Assembly (NCBI GenBank): GCA_947172415.1
Contig: OX359194.1
Coordinates: 7,264,401-7,328,400, forward strand
Origin: Chondrosia reniformis
Taxonomy: Eukaryota > Porifera > Demospongiae > Chondrillida > Chondrillidae
DNA: 64,000 nt
Direction: 5' to 3'
Every line of letters begins with the position of its first letter. Within the stretch, counting starts at the first letter, position 1. A program made the position numbers and the translations under genes. This document shows, one piece after another, positions 11,301 through 22,514 of the stretch. The notes beneath the pieces are model-generated. The model searched no databases. It had not been told where the DNA came from and saw only the letters and a list, made by a program, of their open reading frames with translations.

Positions 11301-14300
11301 GGGGGACATTCCCCCCTAGGATTGATTTGCCCCCCCCCCTAGACTTTTGGGAAGTTAATATACAGCTTTATACCATTGCCCTCTCCCCCAAAAAAATCAT
11401 TTGTCCCCCCCCCCCCAGCCCCAAGTTCTGCATGCAGCCCTGCATTTTTTTAATGTTATCTAGCAAGATATAGTTGCTGCAGTCTTTGTTAATTCTTTAA
11501 ATGTTGCATCTCAAATGTTACAGAGCTCTAAACTTGTCACTTAGATTGATGTAGTATCCGAAAACCGGTTATATGCAAAATGGTCTGAAATCAGTTTGGA
11601 AGTGGGAATATTGAAAGCAAAGTTGGCACTCAATAAGCTTCATGAGCAGCTGGCAGAGGAAGGATACTGTGAAGTGAGTCAGGATAGTGAAGGAGACAAT
11701 AAATATCTATTCTTAATCTACTAATTAGCAGCCTGGCTTGATATAATGGTAGATTTGTTTACGTTAGTACATATGTGGTTCATTTTCATATTTTGTAGAT
11801 ATTTGTTGACCAAGTTACAGAGAATGTTGTGGCTGTGACCCGCCACAGACCAGCCACTCATGAGTCTGTCATCATCATCGCCTTCACTGCCTTTCACACT
11901 CCTCCAGAGGGTCAGTATCCCAAGGAAGGAAATCTCAAGACTGGTGTCTCGAACACTCCTAATCTAACAGTCTCAGGTAAAATATCTTTTGTGCTGGTAG
12001 GAACCCAACCGTGCCTCTAAGTTTGCCCCCCCCTCCTCAGGCACTGTTGACAAGATTATTTTTGAGGCTAGGATGGTTGAGAAGACTAGCCAAACTCAAT
12101 TTCAGAAGGGTACCAAGAGTCCTATAAACTTCCTGACCAACCACAAGTTGTATCTAAAAGAGAATATTCCAGTTTCACAATCTGAGATGTGTTGCTTTGA
12201 TAAGAAAGATGGAAATGTTCAGGAGATAAAGCTTTTTGAATTTTGCCCCGGAAGTGTGATTGCTTTCAAGTATGTGTATTTATTTTCCAGTACCTAAGCC
12301 TTTCCGCCGGTCCACCCGCCTGCCTGTTATATACTTCCTCCTCCTCTCGTGCGGTTATAGAGTTACTCCTTATGCTGAAGCACTCGATGCTACCACAAAG
12401 ATCAGGTCATTCTTGGGACTGTCTTGCCCACTGAAGATGACCATTTCCGCTCAACAAGAAGGGAGAACCTTGAGGGAGAAACTGGAGAAGTACACTGTCC
12501 CAAAACTGACCCTCACCGATATGAACTATGCCTTGTATCAATGTGATGCAGAGGAGAAGGATGATGGGAAAGGGGGCGGGGTCTACCACATCCCTGGCTA
12601 TGGCGACCTTGTGTACTGTGGAATACAGGGTAGGTCACTGTCAAATTCGTATTCAGGACCATTGCAACTAGACATTGTTTTACCACGTCACTGATTTACA
12701 TTAAAACTGAAATTTCAAGAATTTTAAGATGTTTTGAATCAAATAATCAGACTATTACTTATCCAATAAGATGCCATACCATATATTGGTAAAACCTTGC
12801 TTTCCTGTCTCCTGACAACATTTATAGTCTTAATTGGGCAATATGACAGATCGCTGTCTTATAATTATATAATATAATATTACTAGTGCTGTACATTTAG
12901 TATATGTAATAAAGATATTTGCATTTTGCATCTCAATACAAATTATACAATACAACACTTACAATGCAGTGAATCTGTCTCGGTATGCATGCATGAATTT
13001 ATTTCATATTTGAACTCATTGACTGGTAGGGATATATTCGGTTTTGGAAGGAATCAGGAACCAGAATGATCTAGGTCATCCAGTGTGTGACAACCTCCGA
13101 GCTGGGGACTGGATGGCAGAGTACACTGCCAACCGGTTGAAGCTGAGACAAGGCACTAAAGAGGTGCGTACGTATGCTCTGCAATGTAATGTCTCCTTCA
13201 CTCATTTGGAGGAACTCATTTGTGACAGCTACATTTCAGGTCATATTTCCTACTACTCATTATATGAACCTTTATTTCATGAAGTTATGTATTACGTAAT
13301 ATCTGAGTCTATCCACCCACCCATCTATCTACATATCCACCCACCCATCTATATACATATCCACCCACCCATCTACATATCCACCCACCCACCCATCTAC
13401 ATATCCACCCACCCATCTATATACATATCCACCCACCCATCTACATATCCACCCATCTATCTACATATCTCTGTCCTGTAGTTGGGAGTTCTACTATCAG
13501 ATGTGTTTTCTCTGTTGTCTGCATTGCCTCGCTATCTTGTTCCAACCTATTTTGAGTCCATTATCACTCGTGTACACAAGTTGCTTCTGGGGGAGTCCTA
13601 CAAGAAAATGGGAAAGTAAGACTCTGATGCGGTGGAGTACCTTAGATTGCTAACCTTACAATAGACTGACTTAGTAATTAGTTGCAGTGCAGGATATTTC
13701 ACACAAGCAGTCCCTGTATGCATGAAATTGGCCCATCTACTGGTAGACTGTTTGACTCACTCCAATCACTACATATTGAAAACAATTACTAATACATTAG
13801 AAATTGCTTAACTGAAGCCAGTTAACACCAAATACTAGTTAACACAAACTATTTGAAACCAATCACTGCCATATACTAAATTCTACCACTTTACGTGGAG
13901 AAATACTGTTTGGGAAAGAATGTTCTTTAGGACGCAGTTACACTCCTCTGTTGGGCTCTGTTGGGCCATGTTAGATTTGTTTACTCACAGTTGCCATGCA
14001 CTAGTACTCGTTTGTTTACTTACAGTTGCCATGCACTTGCACTCGTTTGTTTACTCACAGTTACTATGCACTAGCACTCGTTTGTTTACTTACAGTTGCC
14101 ATGCACTTGCACTCTTTTGTTTCCATCTTGTATGTAGGTTTGTGTCCGAGGGATCTTCCCTTGTAAAATTGCTTGCCATGGGTTCTGTTCAGTTTATGGG
14201 AGTAAGGAAGTCTGCTCCCCTTCCTCCCTACTCACCCACTGCACCCAAACAGGTGGCCTCCATGTCAGCTGGATTGCCGCACTTCTCCACCGGATCCATG

Positions 14301-17300
14301 CGTTGCTGGGGGCGAGACACCTTCATTGCCATCAAAGGCCTCCTTCTGACCACAAAAAGATTTGAAGAAGCAAGGTAGCCCCTTTAGGGAAGGGTCACTT
14401 GAAACAGAGGGATACAGTATCACTGTAGTGTCAGTATTTCTTGTAAAGGTGTCTGATTATAGAGATATCATACCTGTATAATACAGACATCCCTTTACAG
14501 TGATACAACAGAGATACTCATTTGGTGATGTATCTAAATTTGTTCTCATAAATAACAAAAGTTCTCCTTTACAGAGGTTGAATTATAGACTAATATAATG
14601 TATAAAGGAGTTTCCTATATACGTAGATGTACATACATAAGAGGCTCTTACAGATGTAGCTAGCACTGATCACTTTATCCATCTCCAGGAACACCATTTT
14701 GTCTTTCGGCTCCTCCATCCGTCATGGGTTGGTCCCCAACCTCTTGGGAGGAGGCCTGGGAGCCAGGTTCAACTGCCGGGATGCTGCTTGGTGGTGGATG
14801 CAGTCCATCCAGGACTACACTCTCATGGTACCTAATGGTGTTGATATACTGCAAGCCCCAGTTAGGAAGATATTTGCTGATGATGATGACAGAGGGAACG
14901 TGAAGGATGGAATAGTAAGTGAATACCTGACATCTTGATGAATGCTCCAGTTGAGCCCCTATGGCTAAGAACATCAATATTCCATAGTCTGATGAAATCA
15001 GACCCCTTTATTATGTAATCATTGCTCCAGAAGTTGTTCTAACAACTTGTAGTTAGGTTCTGCACATAGTCCTCTCTTTCCAAAAACAGGTGGGTTTGCT
15101 CTTAGCTCAATGAACAAGCATGCCAATGAAATTTTAACACACTTGGCTTCTCTTACCATCAAAGTAACATTTATAAGGTGTCTCATATCTCCTCTTCTAA
15201 AATATTTTTCCTAGTGTTAGTGTACATTTTTCTGTGATGATATATATTTATTTAGTTCACTTTACCCTGTATCTATCCAGACTGTTCCATTGAGTGAGTT
15301 GATTCAGGAGGTACTTCAAAGACATGCCGATGGGATATCATTTCGGGAACGTGGAGCTGGCCCAGATCTTGACTATGACATGTCTCCCCCAGGCTTCAAT
15401 GTAACAGCTGGTATTGACAGGAAAACGGGATTTCCCTTTGGAGGCAGTCCCAATAACTGTGGTACCTGGATGGATAAGATGGGAGGGTCCTCTTGGGCGG
15501 GAAACAAAGGTGTCCCTGCCACGCCCAGGTTTGTGTGTCTCGTGGCTCCCCTCCATTACTGTTATTAGTTAAATACACACACTTTAATGAGTTTATATAC
15601 CTGAGGTATCAGTAACTGGACTGAATGAGGAAATGTAGATTTGTAGAGAAACAAATTTAACACTTCAAATAGACCAACTTGTGTTTTATGTTAGGCGAAT
15701 GTAATGTTATTCACCTATGTACCTACGTATGTTGTCAGTTGGCACATTTTATATTTGTAATTATAGCTTCTCTTCACAACACACAGTATACGTAATTATA
15801 AGGTTATATATACTTTTAGTTTTCTGTAACTGTATATGTACAATGAATATGTACAATGAATATGTACTTAGATTTTCCATGACTCTCTTATAAACTTTAG
15901 GGACGGTAGTGCAGTGGAGATTGTTGGGTTATGCAAGTCAGCCGTGAGGTGGCTATCGCAGCTGGCAAGCAGAGGTATCTACCCATACAATGGTGTTACC
16001 GTGAGGCTGGGAGAAGACAGGAGACAGCCCTTGAGTTTTGTTGAATGGAACCGACTGTTGCAAAAGTCTTTTGAGGAGAAGTTCTGGGTTCCTGAGGACC
16101 CTACAGAGGGTAATTTGAAGGAGGGAGATGAGGCTGGGTATATTCACAGAAGAGGAATCTACAAGGACTGCTTCAAAGCCTCCCAGAGGTTCACTGACTT
16201 TCAACTGAGGCCTAACTTTCCAATTGCAATAGTTGTGGTTAGTGGGTTTTGATTGCAGGTTTGGCATTAACATTTGTACAAAAGTATAATATATGTGAAC
16301 AATCTAGAACACCATATTTCAAAAAATTATGGTTGTCATGCCTGTGTGCATGCTAGGAAATCTTTTTTCTAATGCTGTAGTCTGCAGAGGTAAGGATGGT
16401 TCATCTTTGAAGGGAGTGTTGCTATGTAGATTTAACGACACACTGTCTTATGACATAATTTTGAAGAAATGCACTCTATGTATATTGGGAAATTAAAGGC
16501 ATCCTTCTTGATATTTTTGTGCCAGGCTACGCTGGTGTGTCTCTGTATTAATGTGTTTCTACTGTTGGTGATCTTATAGGCACCTGAATTGTTTGATCTT
16601 GAGCATGCTTGGAAAGCCCTTCAGAATGCCGAGGACATTTTATTGGGACCCCTCGGGATAGCCACACTGGATCCAAAGTACGTAATGAGAGCATTCAGTA
16701 ATGTGTAATGTGTGTGTCTACGTAAGTTAATACGTGCCTGATATAATGTATATAATTATGTATGTATATATAGCGTGTATATATACGTAGTATGCAGTAT
16801 TAGTAGACAGTTATATATAATAAGATGTGGTTTATTTGAATCTGCATACACCTATAGCTACATACCCCTGCTGTTGTGATAATGGCAGCATATTTGTAAT
16901 GTTTGTTGGGAGTATCCTGTGCAATGTGCTTTTTGTTTAATTGAATGGTTTATTTATTGTTCTGAAATGTCTTCTGTAGAGACTGGGCCTACAATGGTTT
17001 CTACAAAAATGCTCTTGATTCTGGCGACTTTAAAACAGCTAAAGGTTTCAATTACCATCAAGGACCAGTAAGTATTCCAATGTAACTATAGAGTGAATCT
17101 CGATGTCTCCATTGTACCATTGTAATGTGGTTCAATATACTCATTGAGTCATGTATATAGTACTTAAATTTCAGTGAAGCCAGAGTGTAGGAATGTAATG
17201 TGTTTTGAAGCCAGAGTGTAGGAATGTAATGTGTTTTAGCTATAGAGTGTAGAATGTAATGTATAGTATCAGGTCCTGTACAATATAGTTCCTTTAGTGC

Positions 17301-17784
17301 AGTCAAGTACTGGTCTACCATTTCACAGTTATCAACCTTGCTTCTCCTTGCTCTACTTGTATATAAAGTAGTAGCTAAATAGAAGCTTGCCATTTATCCA
17401 CCACACATTGTGCTAACTATTGCTACTTCCTATTTCCACATAATGGCTATATAACTTCCTATTTATCCTGTAACAATGGCTAACTTCCTATTTCCCCCCT
17501 GTGTTTAGGAATGGCTATGGGTTGCTGCCTACTTGATAAGAGCCAAATTGACAGTTGCAGAATCCTACAAAAAGGGTCAATACCTCAAGGAAACTGTCAC
17601 CACAGTTTATAAGATTATGTCCAATCATTTGAAACTACTAGTTTCTTCCCCTTGGAGGTCTCTACCTGAATTGACCAATCAGAATGGAGCAGAGTGTCAA
17701 GATGGCTGCCCTGCACAAGCATGGTCCATGGCTTGTTTCCTGGATGTGTTATATGATGTTTCAAAAGTAGCTCTCAAGAATTAA
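5345..17784 (+). CDS. AGL: Glycogen debranching enzyme (4-alpha-glucanotransferase / amylo-alpha-1,6-glucosidase)
   Basis: This bifunctional cytosolic enzyme removes glycogen branch points: it transfers a maltotriosyl unit, then hydrolyses the alpha-1,6 glucose. Twenty-one exons (5345-5423, 5809-6040, 8197-9024, 9269-9481, 9606-9924, 10611-10734, 10878-11038, 11118-11219, 11545-11673, 11799-11976, 12041-12269, 12361-12629, 13030-13163, 13482-13615, 14138-14374, 14689-14914, 15281-15528, 15901-16237, 16580-16677, 16980-17067, 17509-17784) join in phase to 1546 aa; human AGL is 1532. The N-terminal GH13-type transferase keeps [18 protein letters not shown] (Asp546), MAELFTGSE (Glu575) and [12 protein letters not shown] (Asp645). 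The C-terminal GH133 glucosidase keeps [27 protein letters not shown] (Asp1263) and YHQGPEWLW (Glu1456). No break was found, so the gene looks functional. The exon 3 start was chosen by phase (AG at 8195-8196 rather than 8206-8207). Confidence 0.97.
6811..7283. repeat. 25-bp minisatellite in AGL intron 2, about 19 copies
   Basis: Head-to-tail units of the form TGATGTCTTCCTTCATGTGA plus CATAG, with alternating CTTCATG/CTGCATG and GTGACAT/GTAACAT variants in a partly higher-order order. The open frames on both strands are by-products of the repeat. It lies in the 2.2-kb second intron of AGL. Confidence 0.9.
9160..9240 (+). repeat. G-rich GGGTGTGG tandem repeat in AGL intron 3
   Basis: Short imperfect tandem units of GGTGGGTGTGGYT are packed just upstream of the exon 4 acceptor. 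On the sense strand the tract could form G-quadruplex-like structure, which is an inference. Confidence 0.7.
9936..10578 (+). repeat. 21-bp minisatellite filling AGL intron 5, about 30 copies
   Basis: Units CACCCCTCACAGACCATGAC plus A alternate ATG and GTG versions, with occasional ATATACCCC variants. The array starts 12 bp after the exon 5 donor (9925) and fills nearly all of the 686-bp intron. Because the unit is 21 bp, the frame of exon 5 stays open into the array as a 7-residue repeat until a TAA at about 10240. Confidence 0.93.
11276..11443. mobile_element. 168-bp MITE-like element with GCAGGGCTGCAT terminal inverted repeats
   Basis: Perfect 12-bp inverted ends (GCAGGGCTGCAT at 11276-11287; ATGCAGCCCTGC at 11432-11443) enclose G-runs on the left and C-runs on the right that could fold back on each other. 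The element has no coding capacity and sits in AGL intron 8. It is most simply a non-autonomous DNA transposon. Confidence 0.65.
13305..13475 (+). repeat. Tandem repeat of CCACCCACCCATCTA...CATAT in AGL intron 13
   Basis: Variable-length units of CCACCCACCCATCTATATAC run up to the exon 14 acceptor at 13482. The C/T-rich strand lies where the polypyrimidine tract should be and may serve as one. Confidence 0.8.
13966..14120 (+). repeat. About 35-bp tandem repeat in AGL intron 14, about 4 copies
   Basis: Units containing TTGTTTACTYACAGTTGCCA followed by TGCACT(A/T)GYACTCG repeat immediately before the exon 15 acceptor at 14138. Each unit contains a TTACAG-like pseudo-acceptor, so cryptic acceptors are present, though none keeps the AGL frame obviously open. 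Confidence 0.75.
17150..17265 (+). repeat. Short tandem duplication in AGL intron 20
   Basis: Three imperfect copies of a unit of about 30 bp around AGAGTGTAGGAATGTAATGT. No coding or structural role is visible. Confidence 0.6.
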
Positions 17785-18054
17785 ACTTCGCAATATATTT
17801 ACTGCCTGCTAAAAGTGGGCTTGCCATATATGGCAGTGTAGAATAGTTGGAACTGTTTGACTAGGATATATTATAGTAATTGATAATTTTGAAGTATGTA
17901 TGTGTTTAGTTCTTATGACAAGCAAATTGTACAGTGAATCTAGTTATGATATGTTCACCAATAACTGCTAATGGCTTGCGTGCATCTATAATCAAAATGA
18001 TGATAAAATTCTGGATCATGAAAAATCTAATACACCATGCTGACAAATAATTAA

Positions 18055-18210
18055 TGGATACTCTTCTATAGTCTCGCGTAGCCAGACCACTATATCACCT
18101 CCATATTTACTTGATGACAGCACAAACAGCTGTCCTAGATTCAATTCCCAGAAATTGCTTCTTTCATTGATTATTCTCTTTTCATGCATGATTGACGTTT
18201 TACTGCAATC
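18055..18210 (+). mobile_element. tRNA-like SINE fragment
   Basis: Contains CAGCTGTCCTAGATTCAATT followed by CCCAG, close to a Pol III B box (GGTTCAATTCC type), and shares this core with 42705-42850. The A box is not clear and the tail is AT-rich. The rest of the intergenic stretch 17785-18421 is AT-rich with no gene seen. Confidence 0.5.
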
Positions 18211-18421
18211 ACTCTAATGAGGTTAGTTATCACTTTGATATGTTATAATAATAATACATTGTAATACAATTTTGAAACATAATATGACTATATAATTATA
18301 AGTTAGCATATATACCAACTACCTTATAAACCAGCTGTATATTAAATGCAATCAAAGTTAGCATGCATATGTATAAGACATAACACAGTACTTAATTATG
18401 TGAGGATATGCTAAAATACAG

Positions 18422-20449
18422 TTAATCGTTAGCAAGGGATTTTTGAAAACCTAAGCTAGCCTTGTTTTTCATATAAGACAGATAAATGGTCCAACCCAAC
18501 AAGACGACATTGACGTAGGTTACTCTCAGATGACCAGGAATCACAAAAAAGTTGATGCACTGGAAGAAGAAGAAATGTGATAATATATAAATCTGTATTC
18601 AGCTTCTTGGTATTAGTTAATTGAATATTCCTCCTATCCTCACCTGAGCAGCAGGCCACAACATCCAATCGGCCTAAAGAAAAATTAATTAGTTCAACAT
18701 TATGAAATAATTCTAAACTTCATTTTCCTATATATGAGTAGATGTGGTTGATATCAACACAGGGCTAAAGAAAGCAATAGAATAGCAGGTTCTTCTGGAA
18801 TTTATTAATCTGTCAATATGTTGTAAAAATGTTTGCATAATTTGAAAATGAAGTTATGCTGAAGGCTAGTTGGTATATGTCAGTGAGTGGCTATTATGAT
18901 AACTAATATGGTATGAGGGTTGAAACATTCAACCAAGTTTAAACCAACTGAATCCATAGATACTCAGGAAGATGAACCAAGATAGTTTAAAAGAAACTAT
19001 TAATGGTCAATGAAGTAATAAGGGGTAGTTATTGCATTCATCATTACTTGGTCAGCAACGCTTATACAAATTATTAGGACATTTTGAGCAAAGAAGAAGA
19101 CATACGGGTCAAAACCTCCTAATGTAATTTGATTTTTAATAAGTGTTGCTGATGCTCAAATTGTAACCAATTCATTAAAGGTCAAGTATGCAAATAAAGT
19201 CAATAATAAAATGTTCATTAAATAAATTGGAAGTTGCCCATTTTTTGTCTTGTCCATGGTATATACACCCAGCCTTCACAATGTATTATATTCATATTCA
19301 TTTTATGATCCATTCATTCTTATTCATCATAATTATTTCTTGGTTCTTGTTGCCACTTCCTTTGATGATAAACACACCATTTGAGATAATAGTGGTGTAA
19401 ATGTCAGATAAAAAGAAATTAGGAATTAAGACTTTTAGCTCACCTTGTAGGTGTCCCAGAATTTCTCTTTCAACTCAAGTGAGCTTTCATTAAGCGTTTT
19501 TCTCTCTAGTAACCCCATACCTACATGCATTGAAAGATGGTGACACAATTTCATAAATATTCTAACATACCATTTTTCAACATGATACATCTACTTTAGA
19601 TTAAAAGGCCTATAGGGAACTAAACCTAGTGAGAACTTTGGATGACAGTTTTCTCCTTCTACTTGTCTTCTCCACTGAGCCAGACAGCTGTTTATGCTCG
19701 ATTGAAGAGAAATGTTCCCCGACTATGTGATTGCAGCTACCCATCATCATCAACTATCAAGGCAATCATTTACCCATTCTATGGAATGGTAACTACATCT
19801 AAATCATCTTCCCTTAATGGAAGATACAGAAATAGTGACTCATTATAGTAGCCCAATCTACAAATGAACCAGATAATACCAGTTTCTAAGAACATCTTGC
19901 ACAATGTACATTTGTGGAGTCGATGTTTAACACTTTAATTGCCTGCTAACGACATTCATGAGCTGTAAAATGAGTCACACAATACTAATGTATAGTTGAT
20001 AGGTCTATTCGTACATATATTCATAAGATTCTATATAGATGTTATTACAGGCCTCCTCTTTGTGATGTGAGGTCCGTATAATGCTTACCAATGTAGAACA
20101 AGACGATGCTCAGCGGTGCCATTACAGTCTGGTCAGCCAAGACCTTCTTCAAAATTGATGCGAGAACTGAGCCAGTTATCCGTTTGTCCAGGAGGACATA
20201 CCAAAAGTGCGAAAAAGGACCATTCACAAAACCAAGGAGCGCCATGCGCGTACATCTCGCCCAGTCCAACTGCTCTTTCTTTTCCAGTTTCTGTCGACAG
20301 ATGTCACCCAGGAGATAGATAGCGCTCGTGCTGCCTGTATTTATCAGGAGAAGTCGACTCTTGTTTACGAGTTTCATTCCGGGGGCCAGGAGAGACACCC
20401 GAACAGTTGTAGTGGCATGACGAACGAATTGTTGTAGTTGAAATGGCAT
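18422..20449 (-). CDS. MPV17L2: MPV17-like protein 2 (Mpv17/PMP22 family), copy 1
   Basis: A small multi-pass mitochondrial inner-membrane protein. Human MPV17L2 supports mitoribosome assembly; the same role here is inferred. Four exons (20449-20089, 19520-19444, 18673-18644, 18559-18422) join in phase to 201 aa; human is 206. The start MPFQLQQF was chosen because it gives the usual family length; an upstream in-frame ATG exists. Family motifs are GPFSHFWYVLLDKR, LKKVLADQTVMAPL, LKEKFWDTYK, DWMLWPAAQCINFFVIP and LRVTYVNVVLLGWTIYLSYM. The 30-nt third exon encodes only ADWMLWPAAQ. The gene is divergent from a second MPV17L2-like gene. Confidence 0.9.
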
Positions 20450-21249
20450 TTTTAAATCCAAGCGTTTAATTCGATGCGGCAGGAAGCTTAATAAAAAAGA
20501 GATATGTCTCGTCATGTGTTTCACCGACGTAGTTTTCCACCTGCTGGGCTTGCGCAGACGATAGTGTCTTGACGATGCGCCTATTTCTACTGCACATTGA
20601 TACAAACGGCTTTAGCCTCGAATAATTGACACCTTCTATCTCAGAAGAATATCGGCACAACTTTTACATCCACCGTTACGAGTAAAGTGGACAAAATGGT
20701 GCTAAAGCGCTGGTTGCTTGGTTTTAACACGGGTCGCCACACCCATGCAAAATAAACTGACCTTAGTGACCTCTGAACTTTGGCGAAAATGCGAACAACC
20801 TCGAACATTTTAGACTAATACGGACTAATAATAATAGTTTCCGACTCCGCGAGCGAGATTGCCCACGCAAATCTTTTTGCCGTTTTAGGCCCGTTTCTAT
20901 AACTAAGCATAGCGCGCGACCGCAAAAGAAGGCACTGCCATAGAGGCTATCGTATAAAGGCACGACAGCGCAGCAACTAAATTAAGCCACTTACTAAATG
21001 CGTGATGACTGTTAAAGATTTTTCTCTGTCTAGCGCCCTCGAGATCAAGAATATGTCTTCAAACGTATTCAAATCAAAACAACATTGAATCGAAACGTTC
21101 CTGCGGAAAATTATCTCGATTTATTGAAATGGTGACTGCTAACTCCACCTGGACTAGTCTGATGAACTACTGAAGGAGAGTGTTGACGTCCATTTTTGTT
21201 GACATTACTAATTATGCAATTCAATTCAGTGCTACATCCAGGTGATGCA
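20450..21249. promoter_or_regulatory. Divergent promoter region between the two MPV17L2-like genes
   Basis: About 800 bp separates the opposed start codons. The part around 20690-21050 is less AT-rich and has more CG dinucleotides (CGCGAG, GCGCGCGACCGC, GCGCCCTCGAG) than the flanking introns, as expected for a housekeeping promoter. No TATA box or other gene was recognised. Confidence 0.45.
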
Positions 21250-21980
21250 ATGGTTCTAAAATGGCTTCCAAGAGGTGTACGCAAAATCCAAAGGAAAGCT
21301 TTCAGAGAACACTTATTGTTAACCAACACGATATTGACAATCACTTTAGACGCACTCGGAGACTACTTAGAACAGAGGAGGGAACGCATTTATCCAAATG
21401 ATTGGGGTAGAACGTCTCGAATGGGTAGCATCGGATTACTCTTTGGTCCGCTCTATCATTACTGGTACGTGTTTCTTGACAGAAAATTTCCTGGAAAAGG
21501 TTTAAGAAACATAACGTACAAGATAGCGTTGGATGAAGCCGTATCACCGCTCGTATACTCAATCTTCTTTCCAAGTGTGGCATTAATGGAGGGAAAATCC
21601 CTTCGTGTGGCTGCTGCCGAGCTGAAAGCTAAGCTCTGGCCAACAGTGAAGGTAATTTAGGAAAAAAGTTTAAAAACAGTTGGAAATACCTTGCCTTGTT
21701 TTGCCTTCCCATGTAATATGCATACCTGCATGTGTTTACTGTAGTCTAATCATAGATACTCTATACTCCGTAACAAAGTAAGAGTATCTATGGTCTAATG
21801 AAATCCCACCTAACTAGGTTATACCTATATGTACACATGTATCTCTAGGTTGAACTGGCCGTGTGGCCCGCTTTACAGTTCATAAACTTCTACCTATTAC
21901 CTCCATCCCTGCGTCTGCTTTATGTCAACACTGCAACCATCTTCTGGATGATGTTTTTATCACACATGAAGCACAAGTAA
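21250..21980 (+). CDS. MPV17-like protein 2 (Mpv17/PMP22 family), diverged copy 2
   Basis: Two exons (21250-21651, 21849-21980) join in phase to 177 aa starting MVLKWLPRGVRK; in-frame ATGs at 21196 and 21214 are alternatives. Motifs are GPLYHYWYVFLDRKFPGKGL, LDEAVSPLVYSIFF, LKAKLWPTVK, then VELAVWPALQFINFYLLPP and LRLLYVNTATIFWMMFLSHM, giving four probable membrane segments. The only intron falls after ...KLWPTVK, at the same place as one intron of copy 1 (...FWDTYK), so the two are paralogs that share an old intron. It is likely in the mitochondrial inner membrane; the substrate is unknown for the family. The downstream stretch 21981-22514 is AT-rich with nothing recognised. Confidence 0.85.
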
Positions 21981-22514
21981 CAGGTTTGTACATTATAATA
22001 ATAAAATAATAATATTGTGTTAAAAAGATGTAAATTTCTAACACAACATATAATTTATGCCATTCCTTAGAAAATTTATTTATGTCTGAAAGTCCATAGT
22101 ACAAAATGAGTAAAAGGATTGTTCATATTTTTGCAGCTACTTTGTCAGGATATATTTTATAAACAAAATGCCTGTATATGTACACTTGAAACAATAAAAC
22201 TGAATGTTTATCATCCTATGATTTCCTTAATTATTGATAACACACTTGTTTTGTATTATACACACTATATAAACATGCTACATTGCTGTCTAACCAATGG
22301 AAAGTGCCTTAGAAAGTGTACAAATTCTAGATTTATTGACGTGTCTGTCATTTTATTCTTTTTTTATTATTCGAATAGGCTCCACTTGAATTCTTGCCGC
22401 CATCTCATTCTAAGCAACAAATACAGACAAATATTTATATAGTAATGCTTGTTATTATCTTTTATTTATTTTTCAAGAATATAAACAGAGTCGTGTTATA
22501 ATATTCAGTGAACA

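Noticed and set aside
12243..12434. Overlapping ORFs spanning AGL exons 11-12 in other frames
   Set aside because: Phase-checked splicing of AGL explains the region; these are shadow frames.
20106..20437. Three plus-strand ORFs over the MPV17L2 first exon
   Set aside because: Antisense shadows of a well-supported minus-strand exon.
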